Assembly (NCBI RefSeq): GCF_021917145.1
Contig: NW_025813700.1
Span: 62,001 to 126,000, forward strand
DNA: 64,000 nt
Direction: 5' to 3'
Origin: Hypomesus transpacificus
Lineage: Eukaryota; Chordata; Actinopteri; Osmeriformes; Osmeridae
The notes under the pieces: generated by a model
Databases searched by the model: none
Seen by the model: only the letters and a program-made list of their open reading frames with translations
What the model was told of the DNA's origin: nothing
In this document: piece after piece, positions 1 to 17,390 of the stretch
Layout of the letters: each line of letters begins with the position of its first letter
How positions within the stretch are numbered: the stretch's first letter is position 1
Position numbers and translations under genes: made by a program

Positions 1-1826
1 GTGAGTGTGTGTGTGTGTGAGTGTTCTGGAAGCCTGCCACAGATGTTTGGCTAATGGAAACCCAAGCAGGAAGTGAGGCGCCGAGGCCTGAGCAGGACAA
101 CAGAGGACAAACACACAGACACATGACTGCACGCAACCTTGTCTTTCAACGAGCACAATTTAAACTGACTGGATTTCCTGTTATAGCCAGTAGGTGTTGC
201 AGTTTATCATTTTTTTTTATGGACTTTTAATTATTTATTGACAGCACGAAACGGACGAACAGCAGATCACAGGAGACACTCAAACTTGTGTGTTTGCACA
301 TAAGCAGGTTATCCAACTTGTTATGGACACCTGACTCTGTAGTTCATCTCTAAGCAAGGGGGGCTATAAATACATTCAACCCTTTTGAAGCGAGGGAAAA
401 AACAGGCCTTTCCAATAAGGAGTTCTCACAGGAACACTTGGGGAACCTTTCCCAGGATTCTTCTATTGTCAGTTCTACTGTTTTCCAGTGTAAAAAGTGT
501 AGTTCACTTTACACAACTCCTAATCCGTCCGCACCACCACGTTTCAGGGCCAGCATGTGTTTCTCAGAGCCGGGTGTGTGTTTGTGTGTGTTCATTCACA
601 CACCTGCGAGTGGCTTTAGAGGATTTGTCCCTTAATGCAGTTGGAGTGAGGTGGCAGGCGATCACAACAGCAACGCACACCTCGCACGACTCATCACACC
701 GCCTTGTAATCAGCACGAAGCTCGAAAAACAAAAACGCCTTGTGATCAGTTATGCCTCCCAATAAAACGACGTTATCTGTGTTTATGTGGTCATCGACTG
801 CATGTCACAACAGGCAGGAAAAAACGTGGGACGCGGTGACGTGTCTTTCCTCTGGGGTGGGAAGTTGGACGAGGTCCACCGATTGGTGCGCGGACTGGTT
901 ATCGCTTCCCATCAGCCATTGCAAGGATCCCTCAGGGCATGGTCAGTAGTTCAACCGCACCAACTATGGAACCAGAAATAGGATTGACCTAAACACTGTA
1001 GACATTAACGAGTCCCTTGGGCCTCGTGGAAGAAACAACGACTGTCCTACCAGTCCTCCAGTCTTACTCCAGTAACTGCAGCCTCTGAGATTCCCCCAGA
1101 ATGATCCACGGCAAACGTTGATGGAACACTGACTTTAGACAGGCATGGGAACCGAAACTTCTCCCACTAGACCAAAGAGGAATTTCCGGAGATCTTTGAG
1201 GGATATTTACCCCTTCTCAAGTGCAGGCACCGTTATTTCAAACAATCTCTGATACATTTGGTGTTGTGATTATCAACTCCCCTCTCTGCCCCACAGCCTC
1301 CCCCCCCCCCCCCCCCCCCCCACCTCCCTGTCCAAAAACCGCCATAGTCCTCTCTTATGACACCACCAGACTTTGACATTGTTTTTCCCTCAATTATCTC
1401 GCCTCTTATGAGACTGGTCAGTCGGGTTCATCCCACGGGGTGAGTCAAATCCGACCCCCTGAGTATGTGATGGTGTTAAAAAACAACGGTTGCCCCACAA
1501 CTAGACGACACATCACCCAGGCCCTAGACACGCAGTACGACATCATTATAGGGTTTGGGTGATGAATGCAGTCACACACACATAATAGATGATCCACTGC
1601 AGGTCAGCAACTAACAAAAACCCTCAATGGTGTCATCTTCGGCAAGAAAACATCTTCCACTTTGGACAGAGGGGAAAGAGGGAGCTGGACACTGGATAGA
1701 TGGGAGGATGGATGGATGGATGGATGGAAAAAGAGAGAGCTAAGCAGGTGGATACATGGATGGCGAATGAGAAACAGTCAGAGATTGAGAGAGGGCGAGT
1801 GGGTGAACGGAGGGAGAGAGGGGGGG

Positions 1827-1829
<3 letters not shown>

Positions 1830-1880
<51 letters not shown>
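1830..1880. repeat. (GA)n microsatellite
   Basis: About 50 bases of GA following a G9-10 run. Confidence 0.95.
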
Positions 1881-1881
<1 letters not shown>

Positions 1882-2950
1882 GAATGCTGACTCAGGTACA
1901 GAGGCTGGCTCTGTCTGTGGTCTGTTCTAATAACACAGCTGTGTGCTCACACCCTGACTGACACACCACGTCTGTGTGTTAGACTGAGGGTCTGTGTTTG
2001 TTTCCAGGTCACAATTTATAATATCCACCCAGAGAGAGAGAGAGACAGAAAAGAGAGACAGTGTTTGTGTGTGTGTGTGTGACAGAGTCTGACTGCACAT
2101 ATTGTTGTGCTTCAGAGGCAGGTCCAGGTTGGGAGTGTGCTACAACAACAATGGGAACTGATTGCATCCGTTACAGGATAGCAAGCAAGTCCGCAAGCGA
2201 AAACACTCTCCAGACAGAGAGTTCACAGGCTACACACTCCCTTTTAGCTAGAGGGAAAGAGAGAAAGGGAGAAAGACACAGGGAGAGAGAGGAGAAAAGG
2301 GAGTTATAACAAATATAGTGTGTAGAGTGGTTGCTAGGAACAAAAACTGAACACTGACAAATTGCTGTTTTCTGTCATAAATTCCAACTGCAGAGGAGTG
2401 GCACAATGACAAGACATATTCAAAACACCTCACATATACACACACCCATAATCTCCTTTTCCCCTCCCTTCCCTGCACCTCCCCGCACCTCCCCTCTCCC
2501 CTCCTCCCCTCTCCTCTCCCTGTACCTGGACCAGCAGGGTAGACAGGCTGAACAGGCTACACTCACTCGATAGCATTCTAAAGAGTCCTGAAATAGATAC
2601 TGGTTTCACAACACCCTACAGACCCAGGAAACCAAGAAGACGACTGCTCACAACAGGTTCCTGTCGGAACAAGGAGTGTTCAAGAAGGTGGTTCCCCACC
2701 ACCCAGGACCCAGGCAACCGACAGAAGTAGAACGACACAGTAACTCTGACGAGGCAAAGCTTCACACTGTGCCTGGTCTGACTGCAAACAGCAGGAGGCC
2801 CGTTTCTATCTATAAGACCATCTTGTAAATACGGTGTTTGTTTACAGTCCAACCTGACATGAAGCAAGGGGAGTGCAAAAAAGGAAAATCCTCACCTGTT
2901 CAACAAAGTTTCAGAGAATAAGAGTTCCGTTGCAGATCATCCCTGGGCTT

Positions 2951-2952
2951 AG

Positions 2953-3043
<91 letters not shown>
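2951..3043. repeat. (CT)n microsatellite
   Basis: About 90 bases of CT with a 'GCTC' at each edge. Confidence 0.95.
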
Positions 3044-3831
3044 CTCTTGATAATCTCCAGGCAAATCTATACCGGGATCTGCCCTGTCACAGACTGATCC
3101 TATTGCCGAAGTCTACTCTCATAGATAACTGAATTCAAATGATCGTGTGTTTTCGTTATGGTTAACTTGCTGTAGTCCATTTTTATTAAGTCTGTGATTA
3201 CAGTATTGAGTGAAATGAAACCTGCTTTCTGGTCTCACAATGAGCTGATTACGACGTGATTTTCATTCACTGATGGCAACAAAGAAAACATCGGAAAGGC
3301 GAATGAGGTCAATTGAAATGACAAAGCGGGCTGTGCGGAGGGCACAGAGGCCCGCTCCTGGGGGGTTGAAGTCCTGCTGCGTGCTGCGGTGTTGGGTCCC
3401 CTTTGCTCCACAGAACAAGCTCAAGGTCCGGCCGGAGGTTCTCAAAATAGCAGATGACAAGTTAATAATCGGTGGGGCTCAGGCGGTTACCGCCAATCTA
3501 CTGCAATGAGAGGTGCCAACGAGGGACCATGCCCGTGGTGTGTGTGTGTGGTCGAGGGGATTGCTTTACCGTTTGGCCTCATCGCCACAGTTTGCTAAGA
3601 TCAAACTCAAACATAACTAAGGGGATGAAAGGATTAGAGGGCTGTATTGTTGCAGCGCAAATGTTGCATTTGCATTGATCGGTGGAGCGAGAAGAGAGAG
3701 AGACAGGGGGAAAGAACGAGGGAAGGGAGATAGCGGGAGAGATAGAGGGAGAAAGCGTGTTGGAGAAACAGAGAGGGAGGGGAGAGACACCGAGTGTGAG
3801 ATAGGAGGGTAGATAGGAGGAGAGTGGGGGA

Positions 3832-3862
<31 letters not shown>

Positions 3863-5460
3863 GGGAGGGGGGAAAGAGAGACTTGTGAAGGTGACCTCAG
3901 GCTTTGTGTAACACAGACCTGCTCGTCAGAACAAGAGGCAGGTGCAGACCAGAGCACCATGGAGATGGAGGCACCAAGGAGACTGCTGGTTCAAGAACAT
4001 AGAGCACATCCCATAAAAAACTCCCTTAGCCCTGGTGTGAGTTGAGGGAAGTCTCACACACAGGAACAAATTCCCATATTTTCGGTGTTAGCCATCTCAC
4101 TCATTTCCATTTTCCCTGGCAAATCAAATACCTCAATATTTTTGTTCTTGTATCTAGTTAAATAAGGTCAATTGAAACCAGCTGGGACTTTTGGCTAACA
4201 TTTCCTTCTTCTCTGCTCTTAGCTGAGCCCTCCAAAGAGGAAGTGGCGAGGCTTCCTGATCACAGCATTGTTCACCTCCAAAAATGTGCCTGCTATTGAT
4301 GAACCAGGAAGCTGGTCGACGGAAAACAACCTTGTGTCCATTGCACCAGGCGAAATCACACGACGCGTTATTAAAATACCGACGCACACACATCACACAC
4401 ACACACTAATCTGCCTGTTGGTAAGTGTGTGTTTCTTTAGAAGCTGTAAGCTTTCCTCAACCCCCCTATGCTGAAGTCTGACAGACTAATGCCAATGATG
4501 CATTCCACAACACAAGTTGAAGTCCTTTCATTGACTCTGTTATATGCAAGCATAGTGTTGAAAGGTGTGTGTGTGTGTGTTTGTGTGCGTCTGCTATCAG
4601 CAGCCCACCAATTTAGATTCTGAAAGTGTCTCGGACTTTGACTCAGGCGCCGAGACAATGGACACATTGGAACAGTTCCCACCACGTAGCTGTGAGAGTG
4701 TTTGGTTGTGTGTGTGTGCGTCACAAGTAAGTGTGTTTTGGTGTGTCTCGAGAGTTAATCTGGTAATTTAGTGAGAGACTTGGCATACAGACTTTGTTCG
4801 GTTCAAAAGCTGTAACCTTCCTCTCTCACACAAACACACACTCATACAAAACCCTTCTCTCTCTCTCTGTCTCTCTGTCTCTCTCTCTCTCTCTATTTCT
4901 CTCTCTATTTCTCTCTCTCTCTCTCATACACACACACACTGGCTGCAGGGGGAGAATTATGGGTAGATTAGGGTTAATCTTGCAGTTCTTGGGGAGAGAG
5001 CCTCTCATGATGTCACAATGGATCTCCCTCATCTCCCTAGAGACAGGGCGGACAGACTTTGCAGAGAACACACACACACGCACGCACGCGCACAGGCAGC
5101 ACGCATACATAAACCTCTATGTTGTTTCACCTTGAGTCTCTGCCATGACCCCACCAAGCCCAACGTGACCTTTAACCTCCATATAGTTCCTGAGCCCCCC
5201 CCCCCCCCCATTTGTGGTTCTATAATCCTGTCATGTTCCTGTCATGTTCAAACTGAACCTGCTAACGCCTTAGAAAACAATGTTGATCAAAATGTAGAAC
5301 TGGTTTTCTGACTGTTTTCAATAGAAGAGTCCATTGATTTGAGATAAACAGTTTTTAAGTAGACTTAGCCTACTTCAAACTTAGAGCACAATGTTAGTCT
5401 GAATGATTCCGCCGGGTCAATTTGACTGAGAACCCCTTTTGCCGTCGTCCTTAAAAAGGC

Positions 5461-5960
5461 NNNNNNNNNNNNNNNNNNNNNNNNNNNNNNNNNNNNNNNN
5501 NNNNNNNNNNNNNNNNNNNNNNNNNNNNNNNNNNNNNNNNNNNNNNNNNNNNNNNNNNNNNNNNNNNNNNNNNNNNNNNNNNNNNNNNNNNNNNNNNNNN
5601 NNNNNNNNNNNNNNNNNNNNNNNNNNNNNNNNNNNNNNNNNNNNNNNNNNNNNNNNNNNNNNNNNNNNNNNNNNNNNNNNNNNNNNNNNNNNNNNNNNNN
5701 NNNNNNNNNNNNNNNNNNNNNNNNNNNNNNNNNNNNNNNNNNNNNNNNNNNNNNNNNNNNNNNNNNNNNNNNNNNNNNNNNNNNNNNNNNNNNNNNNNNN
5801 NNNNNNNNNNNNNNNNNNNNNNNNNNNNNNNNNNNNNNNNNNNNNNNNNNNNNNNNNNNNNNNNNNNNNNNNNNNNNNNNNNNNNNNNNNNNNNNNNNNN
5901 NNNNNNNNNNNNNNNNNNNNNNNNNNNNNNNNNNNNNNNNNNNNNNNNNNNNNNNNNNNN
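5461..5960. other. assembly gap (500 N)
   Basis: Exactly 500 unknown bases, the usual size for a scaffold gap of unknown length. The real distance between the flanks is therefore not known. CA/TG-type sequence begins again right after it, so a collapsed microsatellite is a likely cause. Confidence 0.99.
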
Positions 5961-6680
5961 TGTGTGTGCGCCGGCGGTCCTTTTCATCGTGTAACGTTCT
6001 CCCATGTTTCGTTTATTTATGTAGGTGCTTGGGTTGGATCACTCTAGCTAAAACGTGATTATGCTGGCAGTAATTCAATCAATCAATGCAAGGGGTCTTT
6101 AAGGTCATCTAGAGTTGTGGCTCGCCCCATTGTATATTTATAGTGTTCCATGATAGTTTTATTGTAGCGTTAAATGAACGAATGACAGCATGGCCCTGCC
6201 TGTTCACTCACTGATAGGCCATGGTCCATATATACACGATTGCTGGTATGGTCTACTTTAGCAAAAGGTATGTGTCATGACAAGCAATAAACATTCTTCA
6301 ATTCATCCTTCCATCTTTGGAATTGGAATCATAATTTTACCTGTCTTCCAGTGATAGATTATAGATGTATTCTCAAGCATGGGAAGACATCCACTCTATT
6401 TTAACAGAACGAATGTTTATGACCAAATCACCTCAAATGAGCTAAACTTATACTCGCGCTCACTGCTTTGCAAGTAATCATTATTGGAGAGTTGACGCCA
6501 TCTTTTGGAATGGCATCAGTATTACAGGGTGGAGACCACACAAACAAATCTACTTTGTTACCATAAGATTTATAGGGGTGGAGTAGTACGTTTGAATACA
6601 AACAAATCAACTATCTTGTTTTACTGTCCTTGAATTGACTTGTGTTTCGTTCATCCATTCACACACCCTGGGCGAGAAAA
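5961..6680. other. stretch with no recognised feature
   Basis: AT-rich unique-looking sequence. No OR exon, RNA gene or repeat family was recognised. It lies beyond the 3' side of the minus-strand OR cluster. Confidence 0.5.
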
Positions 6681-6689
6681 ATCTAATGT

Positions 6690-6932
6690 CCTCAGCCAGT
6701 ATGCTTTATTTTACATTTAATAAAATATGCTGGACAGGATAGTCAATCTAAAACTGTAAGTTCTTTTTAGTAAATATTCCTGTTGTATTATATTCCTTTT
6801 GTCCCTAATTTCAGTCGGTATTCCTCTTCAGTAAATGGGGTTGTTAACACAACCTTAGAAAACCCCTCTATGTCACAGCTCAGACCCTAGTGTGTGTCAT
6901 TTGGGGAGAGAAGAGACTGTGTTGGACTATGC
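6690..6932 (-). pseudogene. relic of a sixth split odorant receptor (3' end only)
   Basis: This block matches the 3' flank and last few codons of the split OR genes. It has the 'CAGTATGCTTTATT' poly-A-signal region, the 'GGGGTTGTTAACACAACC' motif and the run ending in 'GAGACTGTGTTGGAC', which in gene C (14636 onward) is the end of exon 4. After 'TTGGAC' it does not continue into exon 4. It jumps to 'TATGCAAGCAGACAGG', which in this cluster is found upstream of gene A (about 10477). The rest of the gene, all four exons and its 5' flank, is gone. Best read as the scar of a deleted tandem copy. Confidence 0.7.
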
Positions 6933-7484
6933 AAGCAGACAGGATTATTCTATTTTTAATGAATATTTTCCAACATAATATCACCTTAGAATGATTCTTT
7001 CTGAGTTATAATATTTGTAAATAAAATTGTAATAATTGAACCAAATGTTTGATGGCCATTTGCTGTTCAGTTTCTTGTAAGAATCTATAAGGGGTTCTGA
7101 ATTGTTTTGCAAAGTAGGCCCAATCAGTGCCATGTCTCCCTTTGTTGAAAGTCATCACACTTTATTGTTGAATTTATATATACTGCTACACAATTGATCT
7201 TATCTTCCTTTCTGGACCTCTGACACTGTTTAACACTCACAGGTGGACCTTTAATACATAGTGTGTACTCCTGCTCTAGAATAACTACAGGAATATCAAG
7301 GGGAGAAAATCACATTACTTAAACCAGTATGCTTTATTAAATATTCCATAAAAATGAGTGGACAGTACAACCAATCTAATAATTGAGTTCTTCCTTTTAT
7401 GTCACATTCCTTCTGTTAATTATTTCAGTCTCTCATCCTTCTGAGTAAATGGGGTTGTTAACACAACCTTAGAAAACTCCTCTG

Positions 7485-9467
7485 TCAAAGCTCTGACCCT
7501 AGTGTGTGTTTTTTAGTGATGGAAGATATTTTGTTGGACTTCTGCAGGTCATTGCTTGTCCAGCGCTGGACCCAGCGTCTGAGCAACTGCTTGATCTCCT
7601 TTGTCCTGAGGCAGTAGATGAAGGGGTTGATGAGAGGAGGGAAGAGGCTGTAGAAGACAGTTGTGCCGATGCGGATGTCATTGGTCAACACCAGGGATGC
7701 GTTCAGGTAGGTAGAATAGACAACGAAACGAGGGATGTAGTAGATGAAGATGATTAACCCTTGAGTAACACAGGTAGACAGGGTCTTCAGCTTGCCCTGG
7801 AGAGAACAGCACAGTGAGTTAGAGTTCAGTGAACAGAGAATACACTACTCTCTCTCTCTCCCTCACACACAAACACACTCACTCAAACACACGCTCACTC
7901 TCACCTGTAAGGTGGCCATCTTCATCACCGTCACAATGACACAGGCATAGGACAAGATGATGAGGGACAGGGGCCCAAGGAGGATGAGCATGGCCACTGA
8001 AGTACTCCTCAGCACAATGGAAGATATATCTCCACAGGACAACAGGACGAGAGAAACCATGTCACAGTAGATGTGCAGGATCTTGTTGGATTTACAGTAA
8101 GGGACCAGCTGGGAATAGTTAAAGGTGGCGGTACCCGGGCCAATATTTGCTGCCATCCAGGATATGATTGAGATGCATGTCATGATCCTGTTGGTCATTA
8201 ACACAGGGTACCTGTGAGGGTGGAGGTTATAGGAAGAAGGAAAAGTCAATGGAAGCAAGGGATAAATAAGCAATGTAGGAAGGTATGGGGAGGTGAGAAA
8301 ACATAACATCACACTTTATTCCTTAATGCATATTTCACAGTAGCTAGATAAGTTATAACACAAACTGTGCTTAGCATAGGCGATTCTATGTTTTAAAACT
8401 GGGGGTGCAAAGGATACAGAAAAAATATTTTAATTATAAAAAGATGCTCAACAAGTATAGTATATTTAACAATGTTAAATTGATCATTAGAGTAGAACAA
8501 ACCATGATAAAATATACAACTCTGACATAACTTAAACATTTTCTAAAATCATGAAATAGTTTTTTTACATTAATTTGAAAATTTATTTCTTTTTATCCCA
8601 ATAGTACCCATGGTAAAATCGCCTATGGTGTGTAGTGTAAACTGTTTTTGTGGATAAAAACATCAGCTTAATTTAGAAAGTAATATAGTAATTGTTTGTA
8701 CCTTAGAGGGAAGCAGATAGCCAGGCTGCGGTCCAGGGCCATGGTCATCATGATGAGGGAGTTTAATGTGCCAAAGAAATGTATTATATGTGTTTGGATC
8801 ATGCAGGTGTGATAGCTGATAGACCCGTCGTTCCACCAGTAACGAGCGATGATTTTCGGCAGGGCTACAGTGTCGAAGCCTGGGAATCACAGAGACAGGT
8901 GGAACAAGAGCCCTTGCTGGTTCATTATCAGGTGCTGAGTCATGTTGGTCTAGTCTTTTCAGCCCAGAAAGTGTTTTAGTCATATAAATATTCTGTATGT
9001 ATTGTTATGACTTTACTGCACCATTTTTCTTTAGTACTTCATACTGATATGTTATCTATTTTAGTTTCATTTCCATGTTTTAAAAGTATGGCTATTCAAA
9101 GACCATTTGTCATGTCAACAATGCAACATCAACATACAGGTTAATGTTACTGAGAGAAAGACAGGAAGAGGAAAGGGGTGGCATGTTAGGCATTACGATG
9201 CATGGAGAGAAGCAGGGATAAGGAGATCCCTCTGCCTGTCTTACCGATGTCAGAGAGGGCCAGACTGACCATGATGATGTACATGGGTTTCTGGAGGCTG
9301 TGTTCCACAGCAAACAGCACCACCAGCAGGGAGTTGCCCCCCACCGTGATCACATAGAGGAAGAGGAACAACCAGGCCGTCAGGTTGTAGTACTCAGGCT
9401 GGATACCTGGGAAGCCCACAATGACAAACTCGGATGGCTGTGTAAAGGTGTTATTTCCCTGGTTCAT
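7485..9467 (-). CDS. odorant receptor A (four coding exons)
   Basis: A class A G-protein-coupled receptor of the fish OR family, expected in the cilia membrane of olfactory neurons. Exons by inspection: 9467-9245, 8879-8702, 8211-7905 and 7796-7485, joined by GT-AG introns, giving 339 residues with no internal stop. Exon 1 codes for a sequon (NNT), TM1 and TM2 ending at 'LALSDIG'. Exon 2 holds the conserved extracellular Cys, TM3 and the OR signature 'MALDRSLAICFPLR'. Exon 3 holds TM4-TM5 with 'SYACVIVTVMKM'. Exon 4 holds TM6-TM7 with 'NPFIYCLRTKEIK'. An acceptor 18 bases before the ATG and a donor at 9651 (GGTGAG/GTAAGG) suggest a noncoding first exon. An AATAAA (minus strand) lies at 7333-7338. 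Intact, so probably functional. Fish OR identity is firm; the subfamily is not assigned. Confidence 0.9.
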
Positions 9468-9639
9468 GTTGAACAGTGGTGTTCCCTGTGAGGGAAAACA
9501 TAAGCAGACAGATTATTAAACAGAAACAAAGAGAGAGATATATTAACATCACATTCACAGTCAGAGAAGACATGGAGGGGAGAACCTTCCCATTGAGAGT
9601 TACTTAGGCAGCTGGAGCTGAGTTGAATCTATCTTGTCT

Positions 9640-9790
9640 TCCAGTCCTTACCTCACCACACTCCACCCCATGAGGTGAGTGAATGGAAACTCACACAGCC
9701 TATCTGTTTAATACAAAGCTTGACCAGCCAACAGCCAATCACTGGCCAAGATGGATGACGTGATGTCATTGTCCTGGCTCTGAGGGAATT
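9640..9790 (-). promoter_or_regulatory. putative promoter and 5' UTR exon of OR A
   Basis: Reading the minus strand: a CCAAT box in inverted orientation (plus 9735-9739), a TATA-like TATTAAA (9707-9713), then about 50 bases to a consensus splice donor GTAAGG at 9651. The same module sits upstream of genes B and C. Function is inferred from order and conservation only. Confidence 0.45.
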
Positions 9791-10979
9791 TGAATATTTG
9801 AATATTAATTATTAAAGTAGTTCAGCAGTGATAACACATAATTAAGCACATAAACCTGATACTTATTAGAATCAAGTGTTCTAGATTAGGGTTGGAGCAG
9901 AAATCTCCAGGAAGGTAGCTCTGCAAGGGCCAACCATTTGATTTCTGAGACAACAAGCTGATAGTGACTGAACTTCACTGATGCTAAGCTAGTAGCAAAA
10001 AGTACCTGATATTCACCCCACTTTATTTGGAATATAAAGAACTTTACAAAAGAGTTCAGACAGCTGTTTGATTCTATCTCCCTGAATTGCAAAGCGTACT
10101 TTGAAATGTCATTGTGTTTGACATTTTATTTAAAAGCACTGAAACTCTAAATCTATAACTGTAGGTTACATTGGTCTCATGGTAGGAGTATTGTGAAGCA
10201 TTGTGTTTGGAATGCTTAATTCTGAGGTGCAAAATAAAGAAAGAAAATTAGCATGACTGAACTGATGAATCCCGGTTTGGATTCCTACAAAGAATTTGTG
10301 ACAGAAGTGCATTTTCAAGGGATTCTGACATTTTACAAGGAAGGTTGTGAATGATAATTGACTGTGTTGATGTGTTACTTTGAGCTTTTGAGGAAGCCCC
10401 AAATTTATAATGGTTTATTCTGTCATGGCAGTAAGAAGTAGATCTACCAAATACCAATGTTTGGTGGCGGAATATTTATGCAAGCAGACAGGATAAAAAA
10501 AAAATATATATGAATGTTTTCCTACATAATGTCACCTTTGAATTATTAATTTTGAGTTATAATATTTCTTAATAAAATCGTAATATTTTAACAAATGTTT
10601 GATGTGCCATTTACCGTTCAGTTTCTTGTAAGAATCGATAAGGGGTTCTGAATTGTTTTGCAAAGTAGGCCCAATCAGTGCCATGTCTCCCTTTGATTAA
10701 AGCCATCACACTTTATTGTTGAATTTATATATACTGCTACACAATGTAGCTCATCTTCCTTTATGGACCTCTGACACTGTTTAACACTCACAGGTGGACC
10801 TTTAATATTTATTGTGTGTACTCCTGCTCTAGAACAACAACAGGATAATCAGGGGGAGAAACTTACATTACTTAAATCAGTATGCTTTATTAAATGTACC
10901 ATAAAATATGTTGAATAGTGTAACCAATCTAATAACTATACATTCTTTATAATGTGTAATATTCCTTTTGTAAATGTTT

Positions 10980-13078
<2,099 letters not shown>

Positions 13079-13159
13079 GTTGAACAGCGGTGTTCCCTGT
13101 GAGGGAATACAGAAGCAGACAGATTATTAACAGAAGCAGAGAGAGAGATATATTAACAT

Positions 13160-13413
13160 CAAATTCATTTTCATTTAGCAGACGCTTTTATCCAAAGCGA
13201 TTTCCAAAACAGAGCTTTACAAAAGTGCATAGGTCACTGATCAAAAATAACAAAATAGCCCCAAACATTGCAGGTAGCCAAAACATGAAACATACATTGT
13301 GAGAAACTAAATAAGTCCCAAAGGGAAGAATCATAATAGCGGGTAGTTAAACAAGATACAATTAAACAACATGAACCTCAAAGTGCCAGGGTGAACCTGT
13401 GGAAAAAAGCTAA
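13160..13413. repeat. SINE-like insertion upstream of OR B
   Basis: Gene A reads straight from 'TATTAACATCA' to 'CATTCACAGTCAGAG'. Here about 250 bases are inserted, starting with a minus-oriented SINE-type tail ('TTTAGCAGACGC', then 'CCAAAGCGA'). Repeated 'TAACATC/TAACATT' at the edges could be a target-site duplication. The same insert is at 16915-17168 because it was copied with the tandem unit. Confidence 0.6.
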
Positions 13414-13509
13414 CATTCACAGTCAGAGAAGACATGGAGGGGAGAACCTTCCCATTAAGAGTTACTTAGGCAGCTGGAGCTGAGTTGAATCTATCTTGTC
13501 TTCCAGTCC

Positions 13510-13640
13510 TTACCTCACCACACTCCACCCCCTGAGGTGAGTGAATGGAAACTCACACAGCCTATCTGTTTAATACAAAGCTTGACCAGCCAACAGCCAA
13601 TCACTGGCCTGGATGAATGACATGATGTCATTGTTCAGGG
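13510..13640 (-). promoter_or_regulatory. putative promoter and 5' UTR exon of OR B
   Basis: Copy of the module described upstream of gene A: TATTAAA at 13569-13575 (minus strand), an inverted CCAAT further upstream and the donor GGTGAG/GTAAGG at 13513. Confidence 0.45.
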
Positions 13641-14618
13641 GATTTGGAATATTTTAATATTAATTTGTAAAGGATTTCAGCAGTAATAACTGACATGATT
13701 AAGCACATAAACCTGATACTTATTAGAATCAAGTGTTCTAGATTAGGGTTGGAGCAGAAATCTCCAGGAAGGTAGCTCTGGATGGGCCAATCCTTTGATT
13801 TCTAAGACAACAAGCTGATGGTGACTGAACTTCACTGATGCTACGATAGTAGCAAAAAGTACCTGATATTCACCACACTTTATTTGGAATGTAAAGAACT
13901 TTACAAAATGGTTCAGACCACTGTTTGATTCTATCTCACTGAATTGCAAAGGGTATTTTGAATTGTCATTGTGTTTGACATTTTATTTAAAAGCAATGAA
14001 ACACAAAATAAATTATTTCAGATTACTTTCTTGTCATAGTAGGAGTATTTTGAAGCATTGTGTTTCGAATTATTAATTCTGAGTTACAAAACAAATAAAT
14101 AAAATGGAATAATTACAAATACATTTTTGATTAGTTGTTTTTGCAGTTCAGTTATGTGTAAGGATTGATAAGGGGTTTTGAATTGTTTTGCAAAGTAGGC
14201 CCAATCAGTGCCATGTCTCCCTTTGATTAAAGCCACCACACTTTATTGTTGAATTTATATATACTGCTACACAATGTAGCTCATCTTCGTTAAGGGACCT
14301 ATGACACTCGGTCTTTAGCACTCACAGGTGGACCTTTAATATTTATTGTGTGTACTCCTGCTCTAGAACAACAACAACAGGATAATCAGGGGGAGAAAAT
14401 CACATTACTTAAACCAGTATGCTTCATTAAATGTTCCATAAAATATGTTGAATAGTAGAACCAATCTAATAACCATACATTCCTTAAAGTAAATATGTAT
14501 ATTGTGTCATATTCCTTTTGTACATTATTATTATTTCAGTTTATCTTCCCTCTCAGTAAATAGGTTGTTAACACAACCTTAGGAAACACCTTTATGTCAC
14601 ACCTGACCCTAACGTGTG

Positions 14619-16833
<2,215 letters not shown>

Positions 16834-16914
16834 GTTGAACAGCGGTGTTCCCTGTGAGGGAATACAGAAGCAGACAGATTATTAACAGAAGCAGAGAGAG
16901 AGATATATTAACAT

Positions 16915-17168
16915 CAAATTCATTTTCATTTAGCAGATGCTTTTATCCAAAGCGATTTCCAAAACAGAGCTTTACAAAAGTGCATAGGTCACTGATCAAA
17001 AATAACAAAATAGCCCCAAACATTGCAGGTAGCCAAAACATGAAACATACATTGTGAGAAACTAAATAAGTCCCAAAGGGAAGAATCATAATAGCGGGTA
17101 GTTAAACAAGATACAATTAAACAACATGAACCTCAAAGTGCCAGGGTGTACCTGTGGAAAAAAGCTAA
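16915..17168. repeat. SINE-like insertion upstream of OR C
   Basis: Copy of the insertion at 13160-13413, carried along by the tandem duplication. It shows only a couple of differences. Confidence 0.6.
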
Positions 17169-17264
17169 CATTCACAGTCAGAGAAGACATGGAGGGGAGA
17201 ACCTTCCCATTAAGAGTTACTTAGGCAGCTGGAGCTGAGTTGAATCTATCTTGTCTTCCAGTCC

Positions 17265-17390
17265 TTACCTCACCACACTCCACCCCCTGAGGTGAGTGAA
17301 TGGAAACTCACACAGCCTATCTGTTTAATACAAAGCTTGACCAGCCAACAGCCAATCACTGGCCTGGATGAATGACATGATGTCATTGTT
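17265..17390 (-). promoter_or_regulatory. putative promoter and 5' UTR exon of OR C
   Basis: TATTAAA at 17324-17330 (minus strand), inverted CCAAT upstream and donor GTAAGG at 17268, as for genes A and B. Confidence 0.45.

Larger units (their letters stand above)
1..5460. other. gene-free stretch with simple repeats
   Basis: I see no credible coding exon here. The stretch holds several simple repeats: a poly-C run near 1303-1321, a (GGAT)n tract near 1707-1727, (GA)n at about 1830-1880, a long (CT)n at about 2951-3042, (GA)n near 3831-3862, (CT)n near 4855-4924 and short (CA)n/(TG)n patches. Every longer open frame is either repeat-driven or lacks any recognisable domain. Confidence 0.7.
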
